A stretch of DNA of 12,603 bases from Dipetalonema caudispina (taxonomy: Eukaryota > Nematoda > Chromadorea > Rhabditida > Onchocercidae), in contig JABVXV010000720.1 of NCBI GenBank assembly GCA_013365325.1, forward strand, positions 1 through 12,603, given 5' to 3'. The translations under genes and the position numbers were made by a program. The notes beneath the pieces were generated by a model, which worked only from the letters and a program-made list of their open reading frames with translations, made no database searches and was not told where the DNA came from. Below are positions 1 through 8,723 of this stretch, one piece after another; within the stretch, counting starts at the first letter, position 1, and each line of letters begins with the position of its first letter.

Positions 1-117
<117 letters not shown>

Positions 118-293
118 TAATGGCAGCTATTTGCATTCAACAGATATCGTTGTTGTAGTTAAGTTGAAAATGCTAAATGCTTTTACATATTCAATAGCAC
201 TTAAAAAGTAAAAAAAAAAGCATTGAAATTGGTTTGATAACATTATAATGATGCTGATATGTTCTGATTTTTCCCTTTTCTTTTCCATTTTTC

Positions 294-318
294 TTTTTTT
301 TTTTTTTTTTTTTTTTTT
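294..318. repeat. poly(T) 25
   Basis: A pure run of 25 T directly follows a pyrimidine-rich stretch (about 267-293). On the minus strand it is poly(A), and it turns the downstream part of the 366-463 open frame into a Lys run. It is therefore likely that coding, if real, stops before it. Confidence 0.95.
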
Positions 319-365
319 ATCGTTGAAAATTGTAGATAGTTATCGCCAATTCTTTTTTCTTTAAC

Positions 366-463
366 CTGGCGCCAGCCATCTGACCATATTAACATTGTCC
401 AGTGTTTTTCATTTTGATCATCAGTACTGATGTTTGAAATTCTTAATTTCAATTTTTCATGAT
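366..463 (-). CDS. candidate internal exon, unknown protein (Trp-rich)
   Basis: On the minus strand a GC-richer patch is open from a TGA near 470. Just inside it is a possible acceptor (TTTTTGATTAG, AG at 465-464). The frame reads HEKLKLRISNISTDDQ and then NEKHWTMLIWSDGWRQ before a possible donor CAG/GTTAAA at 366/365. Seen this way the exon is 98 bp. If that donor is not used, the frame runs on through VKEKRIGDNYLQFSTI into a Lys run encoded by the T25 homopolymer and ends at 243. The frame has no ATG of its own, so it can only be an internal exon or a gene remnant. The W-x5-W-S-D spacing loosely recalls the W-x2-W-S-D of the 4.7 kb frame, but I cannot assign a family. It could also be chance. 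Confidence 0.3.
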
Positions 464-488
464 CTAATCAAAAATCTGTTCTAAGTTG

Positions 489-509
489 AAAAAAAAAAAA
501 AAAAAAAAA
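489..509. repeat. poly(A) 21
   Basis: A pure run of 21 A lies just upstream (minus-strand sense) of the possible acceptor at 464. As minus-strand poly(T) it could serve as part of a polypyrimidine tract, but it is equally one of many homopolymers here. Confidence 0.93.
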
Positions 510-1452
510 TAATCGTTAAACAGACATTTATTAATCAGTAGATTACCGTTTTCATTTATTTTTCTTTTAAAAGCATTGAGTAAGAGATGGATGAATTTTT
601 TCCTTTATATGCATAGATAAAAATTAATTGCATGTTTAAATTTTCAAATCAATCAGAATTATTTTGAAAATTTCAAAAATTTCAATAAAAAAAAGTTAAA
701 ATTTAATTGGGAAATTAAGTCAAAGAGATGTGTAGGTATAAAAAATAAAATAAATACTATCCTTCCTCTTTTTTTTTTTTTTTTTTGTTCATAGAATATA
801 ATACTTAACAAACAATTTAATTATTCATAGAATTATACAAATTTAAAAATAAGAAACAAAATTCCATTTTACAAACAAACAGCCTCTTTTTTTTTTTTTT
901 TTTTTTTTTTAAAGGGCATTCATTTTTTGTTTATTTAGAAACTAATATGATACTTTGAATTAGAATAGATTGTTTTAAAATATATCAAAAAAAAAAGAAA
1001 AAGAAAATTGCACTTTATTGAAAATTTTTGAAATTTTCGTCATAAAATTATGAAAAAAAAAATCAATGAAATAATAGCTTAGTAAGCTATAAAATGATTC
1101 TTAACGATTTACTAAGGCAATAATTAGTTTCTTACAATTGAACGAACTTTTAATTGTCAATCTATAAGATTATTTGTTCAAATAATTCTATCATAAGTAA
1201 GTTCTCTTGGCTTTTTTTTTTTTTTTTATTAATATTGAAATTAATCATTTGATGGTACAGCTGAAATGAATTTCTGGCCAAATATTTTATTAAAATGGAT
1301 GAAGATTAGGCAAGCCTAAAAAGTGAAGTAAATAGGAATTTAAATAGGAATGAAATTGGTATCCCTAAAATGGCATTTTGTCAACTACTTCTTATCTATG
1401 GAAAATGATGAACACCGATTTTTGTTTCCTTCCATTTTCTTTTTCATCAAAA
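510..1452. other. gene-free AT-rich stretch
   Basis: I see no supportable gene. The stretch holds T18 at 769-786, T24 at 887-910 and T16 at 1212-1227, plus short A-rich runs. Every frame is closed at short intervals. It is consistent with intron or intergenic DNA. Confidence 0.7.
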
Positions 1453-1516
1453 TGTATGTCTGTGCATGTGTGTATGTGTTTGTGTATGTGTGTGTGTGTG
1501 TATGTGAATGTATGTA
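1453..1516. repeat. degenerate (TG)n microsatellite
   Basis: TG dinucleotides are interrupted by TATG and TGCATG variants, with a pure (TG)7 core at 1487-1500. The alternating purine-pyrimidine sequence can adopt Z-DNA. The open frames running through it on the plus strand are translations of this repeat. Confidence 0.9.
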
Positions 1517-1532
1517 CAGACCCATATTACTA

Positions 1533-1571
1533 CAACAACAACAACACCAACTACTACTGCTACTACTATTA
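1533..1571. repeat. (CAA)n followed by (CTA)n trinucleotide cluster
   Basis: CAA units (1533-1550, one CAC variant) run directly into CTA units (1551-1571, one CTG variant). They translate as Q/N/T or Y/L runs in different frames, with no flanking coding signal. Confidence 0.9.
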
Positions 1572-1735
1572 CCAATTATATTTATTCATTCAATCATTAA
1601 AAATTTTTCACTGATCATTTTCAACCATGTTATTTTAATTTATTAAAAATGAAATATTTTTCATTATCCCTAAATTATATTATAGCTTTTGTTTTTCTCA
1701 ATTTTTTATGCTACTTTTTTTGTTTGAAAAAAATT

Positions 1736-1756
1736 AAAAAAAAATTTTTTTTTTTT
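1736..1756. repeat. A9/T12 homopolymer step
   Basis: Nine A are followed directly by twelve T, a self-complementary step able to form a short hairpin. This is a stiff sequence that usually disfavours nucleosomes. No gene end is attached to it that I can see. Confidence 0.85.
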
Positions 1757-2721
1757 AAATCCTTAAAAATAAATTTTATTACTTACTTTTTCACATAATT
1801 ATTGAAAAAAGTTTAATTCCTATATAATTCACTCTTTTTATTTACTTTTCACTTTTTATGCTGATTTTAAATAATTTTTAAATTTCTAAAAAATTTATGA
1901 TATCATATATCAATAGGATAAGGTAGATTATGAATAAAAAAAAACTGCAAAATCTATTTGTTATTTTAATATTATTTTATAACAATGACTGTAATATTGG
2001 ATGATCTTTTTGTTTTCGTTTTTTTTTTTTTAAAGTTTTAAAATTTTTATTGCCACTGTATTTCATACAGTATCACTTATATCAATTTGTTTCGACTGTC
2101 CAAAGAAAAAAGAAAGAAGGAATTAAAGAATCGAAACAATTAAAATGGATAGCTTAAAATTTAACTCAAAATTGTAAATACCAGAAAAATTCCGATATTC
2201 ATCAAAATTTCGAATTCCTTGATAAGTTACATTATAATGGTTTAAAATATTTTGTTTTTAAGAAGTTAAGAATGACTTTCTTATCTGTAGGAAAAATCGA
2301 ATTTAGCTTTTCCCAATTGCAATCGATTTATTTCTTTTAAGTTTTCAAAAAAAAAGGAAATGAACAATTTCTAAATTTTCATTACAAATTCTTTGCATTT
2401 AAAAAAATTATATATTTGTATATATTACAAATCATTTAAGTTTTCCCATAGATTTTTCTCATATTAAATTATGTACCATTTTACAGTACAAATTAAATGA
2501 CAATATTTTGCATAATTTTTTTTAATACTTTACCAACATATATTCCAATAAGTTAAAAATTTTTGAAATTTTTTTTTTTCTTTCATAATCTCTTCTTTTT
2601 CTATTGTAATACAAAAACTGCTTAAGTTTAGAAATAAATAGTAATTAATACGCGTAATAAATCAAAATCTCACTTACTATTCCATTTTTTTTTCCCCTTT
2701 CTTTATTATCGAATTACTCGC

Positions 2722-2739
2722 TATATAATTAATTATATA
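2722..2739. repeat. 18 bp perfect palindrome
   Basis: TATATAATT is followed immediately by AATTATATA, giving a perfect self-complementary 18-mer. In DNA this AT-rich, short palindromes are expected by chance, so no function is claimed. Confidence 0.85.
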
Positions 2740-2848
2740 ATTTTTGTTATAATCCAGATTAATTGAGTAATTTTTTAATTAAACAAAATTTTTGCATCTC
2801 TTGCCTCATTATTTTTCAGCTGTTTATGCATATGTATGAATATTTAAT

Positions 2849-2867
2849 AAAATTTCGTCTGTTTTTT
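2849..2867 (+). repeat. 19 bp dispersed direct repeat, copy 1
   Basis: AAAATTTCGTCTGTTTTTT occurs here and again, identical and in the same orientation, at 3558-3576. The central CGTCTG makes it more complex than the homopolymers around it. Confidence 0.8.
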
Positions 2868-3557
2868 ATTTTTTCATTTTTAAGCAAAAATTATTTTTGA
2901 ATGAGGATTATTAAAAGATTTTAATTTCTTTAAAAATATTGGAATTTTTTTATCATACTGTTTTTTCAAAAATTCTACAAATCCTTTTCAATTTGACAAT
3001 TACTTTTAAATAAATTCGTATTGTATGCAAACTTTCATTCTATTAATTTTATTAATTATCATTTCATTATTTATATTTTGTAATGTTTATTGAATACAAA
3101 GTATTATTAGTTGGAAATTATTATTTACTGCCAAAAATTTGTATAATTTAGCATACTTCCTTCAATAGGAATCTTAATTAATTATAATAATCAAATATCC
3201 TTATAGTTATTATTTTAACATTTGTCATGAATTTCATCGTTTATTTTAATTTAATTTACTTGCATGTTTATTGAGATTGGATAATTTTACTTTATGTTTT
3301 AAAATTGGATAATTTCGATAATGAAATCCGATGAAGTCTTTGTAAATGAAGCTTTGATTTAAGGATCGCAATGCAAATTGATAAGCGATTTGAAATTTAC
3401 AGTCTAAATAAAATTAACACTTTGTAATATGCAAAAATAGTATATTGAAATTTAAATATTTTATTTAATTAATTTTAAATTGCTGTTGCTTTTTTTAAAA
3501 AAAAACAACCTAAAATTTAATTTTAATTTAAAATTGAAGCATTTAATTGTAGCAAAA

Positions 3558-3576
3558 AAAATTTCGTCTGTTTTTT
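3558..3576 (+). repeat. 19 bp dispersed direct repeat, copy 2
   Basis: The second exact copy of the motif at 2849-2867, about 700 bp away. Both copies run into a T-rich stretch on the right. No target-site duplication or element boundary is visible. Confidence 0.8.
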
Positions 3577-3648
3577 CTTCTTTTTTTTTTTAAATCAACA
3601 AAATTAGACATCTGTTAAAAGTTTAAAAACTTCATATGGTAAGTTTTC

Positions 3649-3771
3649 CTAAATTACTTTACAGCAAGCAACTATTGCAGTCACAAAGTATTTATTTCTC
3701 AAGAGAGCCAATTCTGGCCTCATAGTATGAGTGCTATCAAATAAGCTTAGGGTATTAAGAAATCGAATCAT
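3649..3771 (-). CDS. small open frame or candidate exon, unknown product
   Basis: A 40-codon minus-strand frame with an ATG at 3771 and a TAG at 3649, in a patch with more G+C than its surroundings. The frame is open upstream of the ATG for seven codons. The product begins MIRFLNTLSLFDSTHTMRPE and continues with LALLRNKYFVTAIVACCK. Codon use is mixed, with little low complexity. A possible donor (AAA/GTAATT) lies three codons before the stop, so this may be an exon end and not a complete small protein. I recognise no family. The plus strand of the same patch is also open in two frames, which weakens the coding case. Confidence 0.22.
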   Translation of the reverse strand: MIRFLNTLSLFDSTHTMRPELALLRNKYFVTAIVACCKVI

Positions 3772-3849
3772 ACTGCCGATGTTTAAAATCTTTCACATAT
3801 ATTAGCATTTCTTGAAATTATAAACTTATATTGAATTGTCGTAGCAAAA

Positions 3850-3889
3850 TTTCTCTTTTCTTTTTCTTTTTTTCTTTTTTTCTTTTTTC
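3850..3889. repeat. pyrimidine tract (T-rich with C)
   Basis: Forty bases of T interspersed with single C, with no purine. It could act as a polypyrimidine tract on the plus strand, but no AG acceptor followed by an open frame comes after it. Confidence 0.85.
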
Positions 3890-4640
3890 ATTAATTTAGA
3901 TTTCAAAAAAAGTTTATCCAAACTTTGTTTTAAAATATTTACATGTTATATAATATGATCACTTCTACATATATTTACATATTTTTTTTTTTTTATAAAA
4001 GATTTCAGAACTTAAATACTTCATTCTTTTTACATGTTTATATTTCATTTAGTACTACCAATCTTGCATATTCACACATTCCTTGACTTTTTATTTATTT
4101 AGTAATCCAGTTTTATTTTTAAATTGTATGATGATTAATTATTTTGTGAAAAGAAAAAAGTTGTCCATTCATGCACAACAAAATTTTGAGCAAAAAAAAA
4201 AAAAAAAAAAAAAAAAGAAAGAAAAAAGAAACGATAATGATTAAAATCTATCGAAACTTCATATAATACATAAATCTTCTTCATCTGAACAGTTTTTTTT
4301 TTCCATTTTGTAAAATTTCTACGAGAAAACATATTTCATTAGAAGTTTCGTAATCTTTAATAAGATTACATATTTTAGCATGAAATTTTCATTCAAATTT
4401 TGTTTGTAAAAGATACTTTTACATTTTCAAAAACAAAAAAAAAAAAAGAAAAAAAGGAAAAAATGAATAAAATACAAAAGGTATCTTTTGACAAAGTTAA
4501 TTAATTTACTTGAAATTATACTTTTATCAATAAATTTTTTGTAGGAAAAAAAATCTATGTAATGTTCTAATTTGTTATAGTAATATATTTCTGGCAAATA
4601 TCAGAAATGAATTGTATATATTGGAATTTTCAAAATTTTT
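3890..4640. other. gene-free AT-rich stretch with A25 tract
   Basis: Holds A25 at 4192-4216, several shorter A and T runs, and TA-rich DNA. A 65-codon minus-strand frame (4332 to 4135) crosses the A25 tract as a Phe run and is not convincing. Nothing else is recognisable. Confidence 0.65.
4192..4216. repeat. poly(A) 25
   Basis: A pure run of 25 A, followed by an A-rich purine stretch to about 4231. No flanking duplication was noticed that would mark it as a retroposon tail. Confidence 0.94.
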
Positions 4641-4644
4641 CATA

Positions 4645-4794
4645 TCATACTTTTTTAATAATTGATATCATACTGTATGAATTATTCCTGCTCAATTTAT
4701 GGAAATATTTTTCTATCCCTCCTTTGCTTGTTCTATAATCATAACCATCTTTAATGCATTCACAATCTGACCATTGTGTCCACTCAGAGGTCAT
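4645..4794 (-). CDS. candidate exon with thrombospondin type 1 repeat-like motif
   Basis: On the minus strand a 49-codon frame runs from an ATG at 4794 to a TGA at 4645. It is also open upstream to a TGA near 4827, reading NQYDPFIGP before the Met. The start reads MTSEWTQWSDCECIKDGYDY, containing W-x-x-W-S-x-C, the signature with which thrombospondin type 1 repeats begin in secreted and cell-surface proteins. The rest (RTSKGGIEKYFHKLSRN) lacks the later Cys and Gly pattern, so at most the first part of a TSR is here. A possible donor (ACA/GTATGA, G at 4673) would end the exon at 4674. The only AG between the upstream stop and the motif lies in CTCTGAG just before the first Trp codon and has no clear pyrimidine tract. 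The patch is GC-richer than its flanks. It could be an exon, a relic or chance. Confidence 0.3.
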   Translation of the reverse strand: MTSEWTQWSDCECIKDGYDYRTSKGGIEKYFHKLSRNNSYSMISIIKKV

Positions 4795-4860
4795 CGGTCC
4801 AATAAATGGATCGTATTGGTTTGTTTTATTTCATTTTATTTGTTTGTTTACTTGTTTATT

Positions 4861-5000
4861 CGAAGAGAAAAGTAAGGTGTGAAGGAATAATTCATTAGTG
4901 TGAAAGGTTAAAGTGGAATGAGGAAGGATGAATGAGAATGAATGGTGGAAGATGAAAATAGAAGAAAGGTAAGAAGAAAGTGTGAAGTGTCAAATTAGTT
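4861..5000. repeat. purine-rich stretch (pyrimidine-rich on minus strand)
   Basis: Mostly G and A with scattered TG and ATG, including several GAATGA/GGATGA words. On the minus strand it is a long pyrimidine-rich run directly upstream of the 4.7 kb candidate exon. It could there belong to an intron 3' end or a promoter, but no canonical acceptor joins it to the frame. Confidence 0.6.
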
Positions 5001-5118
5001 GAGTAAACAACAAATGGTATCGGATTACTTTTTTCAAATTATTGGTTTAATCTTTGTCCTTTCTATGCATATAATATCTTTAGCTTTAAAAAAAAAAAAA
5101 AATTCCATCATTTTAATA

Positions 5119-5226
5119 TTTCAAAAATTTGGAAATATTTTATAATTTCAAAAATTTGGAAATATTTTATAATTTCAAAAATTTGGAAATATTTTATAAT
5201 TTCAAAAATTTGAAAATATTTTATAA
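5119..5226 (+). repeat. 4 x 27 bp tandem repeat
   Basis: Four consecutive 27 bp units, each starting TTTCAAAAATTTGG and ending ATATTTTATAA. The single C of each unit falls at 5122, 5149, 5176 and 5203. Units 1-3 agree throughout and unit 4 has one G-to-A change. The right flank carries a short 10 bp echo (TATTTTTTAA twice). The unit length is a multiple of three, but it carries stops (for example TAA) and no coding frame. This is a small minisatellite. Confidence 0.95.
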
Positions 5227-5490
5227 TGAATATTTTTTAATATTTTTTAATGAACGAAAATTTTTTTTTTTTTTTTTGGAATTTGATTGCAATGGATGAT
5301 ATTATCAAATGTTGAATAATATTCAAGAGAGTTGTTCAAACGATTAATTGGAATTGTTTGATTGAGATAAATCAATATTTGACAAGTTGAAGTGGAAATC
5401 AATGCAAAAAAAAAAAATTTGCTTCCATTACTACTAATAATTAAGTCAATTCACCAATTCACAACATCTCGTATTTAATGACCTATGATC
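5227..5490. other. gene-free AT-rich stretch
   Basis: Contains a T17 run (5261-5277) and ordinary AT-rich sequence with stops in all frames. Nothing else is recognisable. Confidence 0.7.
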
Positions 5491-5560
5491 TGAGAGATAG
5501 AGAGAAAGAGAAAAAAAAGAAAAACTTAGAGAAAGAGGGAGAGAGAGAGTGAGTGAAAAG
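5491..5560. repeat. GA-rich purine tract
   Basis: Imperfect (GA)n with A-rich interruptions; the purest part is GAGAGAGAGA near 5540-5549. Long purine tracts can form triplex DNA and are GAGA-factor-like targets in arthropods, but no promoter is evident. Confidence 0.85.
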
Positions 5561-5875
5561 TCCTTGACTTAGATAATGAATTTCCCCAGTAATTTATTAT
5601 TCTCTGTTAATATACTAATATTTGTGAAAAAAAAAAAAATTTCCCATTTCTTTCCCTTTTTTGTCAAAAAAAAAAAAAAAAACTTTCGAATGAATTTTAC
5701 TTCTTCTTCTTTTTAAGGTATCAATTGAAATATTAAATTTTATTTAATACATTTTAATTTCGTACTTTTTAAAGGTTAATTTGACATAATAACTTAGAAT
5801 AAGAATAGGTAAAATATTTTATCACAGAAAATATCTTTTAATAAGTGATATTTTTATATGTTAGCACTTAATTCT

Positions 5876-6100
5876 TTCTATTCAATTTCTTTCTTTTTTT
5901 TTTTTTTTTTTTTGCATATTTGCTTCTTCCTTTTTTTTCTCTCTCTCTCTCTCTCTTTTCTTTTCTCTTCTTTTTCCCTTTTTCCAACTAATTTATTCCC
6001 TTTCATTTTTTTTTTTTATTGGTTACTAGTTGAGCCTGCCAGTTTTTTTCTTTTTTCTCTTTTCATTTTTTTTTTTTTTTTTTTTTTTTTTTCCATTCAA
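5876..6100. repeat. pyrimidine-rich tract with T20, (CT)9 and T27
   Basis: More than 200 bases dominated by T and C: T20 at 5894-5913, (CT)9 at 5939-5956 and T27 at 6066-6092, joined by TTTC-like sequence. It yields a 149-codon plus-strand frame of almost only Phe, Leu and Ser, which is a translation of the tract and not a gene. Confidence 0.93.
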
Positions 6101-6217
6101 CCGATTATCTTCGCTTTTACCGCCACCTCTTTGAAACGAACGATGAACAATTTTCAACTAAATGACATTGATGGCATTCATCTGTTAAATTTTCTTACTT
6201 TTACATTCTTTCTTTTT

Positions 6218-6235
6218 CTTCTTCTTCTTCTTCTT
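6218..6235. repeat. (CTT)6 microsatellite
   Basis: Six CTT units, followed within 50 bases by a short CTATTA/TTA-type repeat near 6279-6296. Confidence 0.9.
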
Positions 6236-6300
6236 TTAAATTTGTTTTTCTTTAATTTATTTATTACAATTAACTTATTACTATTACTATTATTATTTTT

Positions 6301-6398
6301 CAAATAATATAATTAATTTTAAAGAAATATAAATTATATTTATCAAATATTTATTATAGCTTATGATTTTTTGATATTTATATGTTTTAATTTTTCAA

Positions 6399-6434
<36 letters not shown>

Positions 6435-6965
6435 CAAATGTTTCATATTGAAAAAATTTCAAATCTATAATTGGTAAATTTTTATATTGCAATAAATAAA
6501 TAAAACAATCAGTGTATATTCTAATTTTTTTTTTTTTTTTTTTTTTGTCATTTTATACAATTGAAAGAAGTTAATTGTAAAATATAATCATTTCTATTAA
6601 ATCAATAATACTCATATTGTATAGAAGACGAATTCCTTTCCATTTTAATTTTTAAAATTATTGAAATTAAATGCAAATTTAATTCTATTCCTAACTCAGT
6701 GATGCAATAATACTTTTCTATAAAATGATAGAATTTTTGATCAATTTTTTTTTTTTTTTTTTAATTTAAAGAAAAATCTTTTTTATTTAATTGTTGATAA
6801 AAAAAAAAGAAAAAATTATTTGATAATAATGAAACTTGATCATTTAACTAGTGAAAAGTTCAATATTATTAGCTAAAGAATGCTGACAACTGATATAGTA
6901 TAGAGTGTTTGTAAAATTGACGTGTTAAGTTTCACACCTCAAAACGTTTCAAATTTTAAACTTTC
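6301..6965. other. gene-free AT-rich stretch with long homopolymers
   Basis: Holds A33 (6400-6432), T22 (6525-6546) and T18 (6745-6762) within TA-rich sequence. No exon-like patch is visible. Confidence 0.7.
6400..6432. repeat. poly(A) 33, longest homopolymer in the window
   Basis: A pure run of 33 A. TTCAA occurs close on both sides, too short to call a target-site duplication. The length is also where sequencing and assembly error is likely. Confidence 0.94.
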
Positions 6966-6970
6966 ACTAA

Positions 6971-7085
6971 TTGATGATGATTGATGATCGAGGATGAGTG
7001 GTCATAGTTCTGACCAGTCTAAAATTATTTCCCATCCGTTGTCCACTACCATCAACCATCATCTTCTTCATCACTATCATCAACA
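6971..7085. repeat. imperfect fold-back island (GATGAT arm / ATCATC arm)
   Basis: The left arm (6971-6997) consists of TTGATGAT-type words and the right arm (7050-7085) of ATCATC and TCATCA words, so the two arms are imperfectly reverse complementary across about 50 bases. Just inside the left arm lies a perfect GGTCA-N6-TGACC inverted repeat (7000-7015). The island is clearly richer in G+C than its flanks. Confidence 0.6.
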
Positions 7086-7101
7086 GCATTTTATGTTGTA
7101 A
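6994..7101 (+). CDS. very short His-rich open frame, doubtful
   Basis: ATG at 6994 to TAA at 7099-7101, 35 codons. It reads MSGHSSDQSKIISHPLSTT and continues with a His/Gln-rich tail (INHHLLHHYHQQHF) made by the CAT/CAC-rich right arm of the fold-back. The minus strand here also offers a possible acceptor (ATTTTAG) followed by TGQNYDHSSSIINHH, so the strand is ambiguous. His-rich runs are what a degenerate ATC repeat gives in one frame. No family is recognised. Confidence 0.15.
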   Translation: MSGHSSDQSKIISHPLSTTINHHLLHHYHQQHFML

Positions 7102-7141
7102 CAGTAAACAATTTTAGACGGAGAAAGGGAAAGTGATGAAA

Positions 7142-7142
<1 letters not shown>

Positions 7143-7172
<30 letters not shown>
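7143..7172. repeat. poly(A) 30
   Basis: A pure run of 30 A, some 40 bases to the right of the 7.0 kb island. In the plus sense the island followed by poly(A) superficially resembles a retroposed sequence with its tail, but I see no flanking duplication. Confidence 0.94.
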
Positions 7173-7176
<4 letters not shown>

Positions 7177-8394
7177 AAAAGGTACAACGAGGAATGGAAA
7201 TATTTTATCCTTGCTAATATTTACTTTACATTTTAGGCTACTAATAACAATTAACTTTTAACTTATTAAAATGTAATGCTTCAAATTAGCCAAAAAGTTA
7301 TGCATTAATGACAAGGATTTATTTAAATAAATTTTATTAAAATTATTAAGAAAAGAGCTTAGAAATATGTAATTTTTCTTTTTATTTTATATGACTGAAA
7401 AAAAAAAAAACTTAAACATTTGTAACATTTGAACTTTTTATATATTTATATATATTTCTTTTTGATTATTTGATATTTTTCCTATCATAAGTAAATACAA
7501 ATTAGTATTGATAATTTGCAAAAAAAAAAAAAAAAAAAAAAAAAAAACGGTATTTTAAGATTGGAAATGAATATGTATCAAAATGTTAAATTCTTTTTAT
7601 ACATATATCCGATAAATGATTCAAAAATAGTTCCTTTTTGTATATTATAAATTGTATACAATTTTGATGACACTTTATAATCCTCAAAGTTCTTCAATTT
7701 GCAAAAATTCTATTTATTATCCTACAAATGCCACTATTGAAATTAGTCTTCAATGCAATTGTATAAATGGTAAATGTAAATATACTCAAATTTAATCCTT
7801 TTTAAAAATTTTATCCTTTTCAAAATAAAACTTCAATACATTTTATGAAACATATGTTTTTAGAAAATTTTTGATCTACTTTAAATATCTTAAATTTTTG
7901 GATATTATAATAGATACAGTATAAATGTATTAATGTCATGATATAATAAGATTATATCAGTAAATTATATTTCTTAAAAAAACTGTTAATCATTTATTTA
8001 TAGCATGAAAAGAAACAGTTGCGAGGATTTAAATTTAAATTTAAGTTAGAATAAGCGATTTAACTGTAATTTGTGAATTTATCAACTTCCCCCAATTTTT
8101 GTTAAATAATTGATGATCTTAAATATTTATCAACATTATTCAATGATGAATCAGAGTTTTTAAAGTGGAATTTTATTGGATATGGGTTTAGCATTGAATG
8201 AAAAATGGGAAATGGATAAAATAACATCGACTGTTTCCATTTTCATTTCATATTGCTGCTAAGCTTTAAGATTAAAATTTAACATTTCACAAAATCATCA
8301 TCAATTTTTACATTTATTTCTTTTACAAAATAAACTTTTAATGCTTTTCTTCCTATTTTAATCATTTCTAAATTTAGAAAACATTCCGTATGAA
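7173..8394. other. gene-free AT-rich stretch
   Basis: Over 1.2 kb without a supportable exon. It contains A28 at 7520-7547, a TTTAAATTTAAATTTAA block near 8028-8044 and a loose AACTGTT/AACAGTT inverted pair (7981 and 8014). All frames close quickly. Confidence 0.7.
7520..7547. repeat. poly(A) 28
   Basis: A pure run of 28 A in featureless AT-rich DNA. Confidence 0.94.
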
Positions 8395-8550
8395 TAATTT
8401 CTTATATTACAAGATTTGCTTAAATTTATGAAGATCACTTATATTACTGTATTCATTTCTATTTAGGAAAAGATTTCTTATATTACGGTATTTATTTGTA
8501 CATGGAAAAGATTACTCACATTACAGTATTTGCTTGTATTACAGTACTAA
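8395..8550 (+). repeat. degenerate tandem repeat, ~38 bp period
   Basis: Four diverged units share the order (G)AAGAT-x-CTTATATTAC-x-GTATT-x-TTTGT/CT. The TATTAC/CATTAC core falls at 8405, 8442, 8481 and 8519, spacings of 37, 39 and 38. An extra TATTACAGTA follows at 8537. The units differ by many substitutions, so this is an old minisatellite. No frame stays open through it. Confidence 0.75.
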
Positions 8551-8723
8551 CATGCAAAATCTTTTCACATATCATACAATTCAAACGATTACTTAAGAAG
8601 AATAACAATTTACCATCCAAAAAATTTCTTCCTACAAAAAAATTTTTATGAAAAAAAAGTTTCGTTTTTACAATAATTCTTTTTCATGCTAATTTTAAAA
8701 TCGACAAAAAAAAAGTTAAAAAT

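Larger units (their letters stand above)
1572..3638. other. long AT-rich stretch without a recognisable gene
   Basis: About 2 kb of very AT-rich DNA with frequent stops in all frames. It contains an A9/T12 step at 1736-1756, an 18 bp perfect palindrome at 2722-2739, a 19 bp exact direct repeat at 2849 and 3558, and ATTGGATAATTT twice, 28 bp apart (3276 and 3304). No exon, RNA gene or mobile element is recognisable. Confidence 0.7.

Noticed and set aside
1350..1646. Overlapping 98- and 78-codon plus-strand frames
   Set aside because: Carried by the TG, CAA and CTA microsatellites (Val/Cys, Gln, Leu/Tyr runs); no conserved domain or exon borders.
3639..3664. Apparent 26-base intron GTAAGT ... 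TTTACAG on the plus strand
   Set aside because: Too short for ordinary spliceosomal introns of animals, and the flanking frames do not form a credible protein.
4135..4332. 65-codon minus-strand frame with an ATG
   Set aside because: It crosses the A25 tract as a Phe run, lies in very AT-rich DNA and has no recognisable motif; kept only as a remote possibility.
5119..5226. Repeat array considered as CRISPR
   Set aside because: The units are contiguous with no unique spacers, and the DNA is eukaryotic in character.
5858..6307. 149-codon plus-strand open frame
   Set aside because: Almost only Phe, Leu and Ser from T20, (CT)9, T27 and CTT repeats; it translates a pyrimidine tract and has no protein-like part.
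6400..7172. Long poly(A) runs considered as retroposon tails
   Set aside because: No target-site duplications, no SINE promoter boxes and no LINE reading frame next to them.
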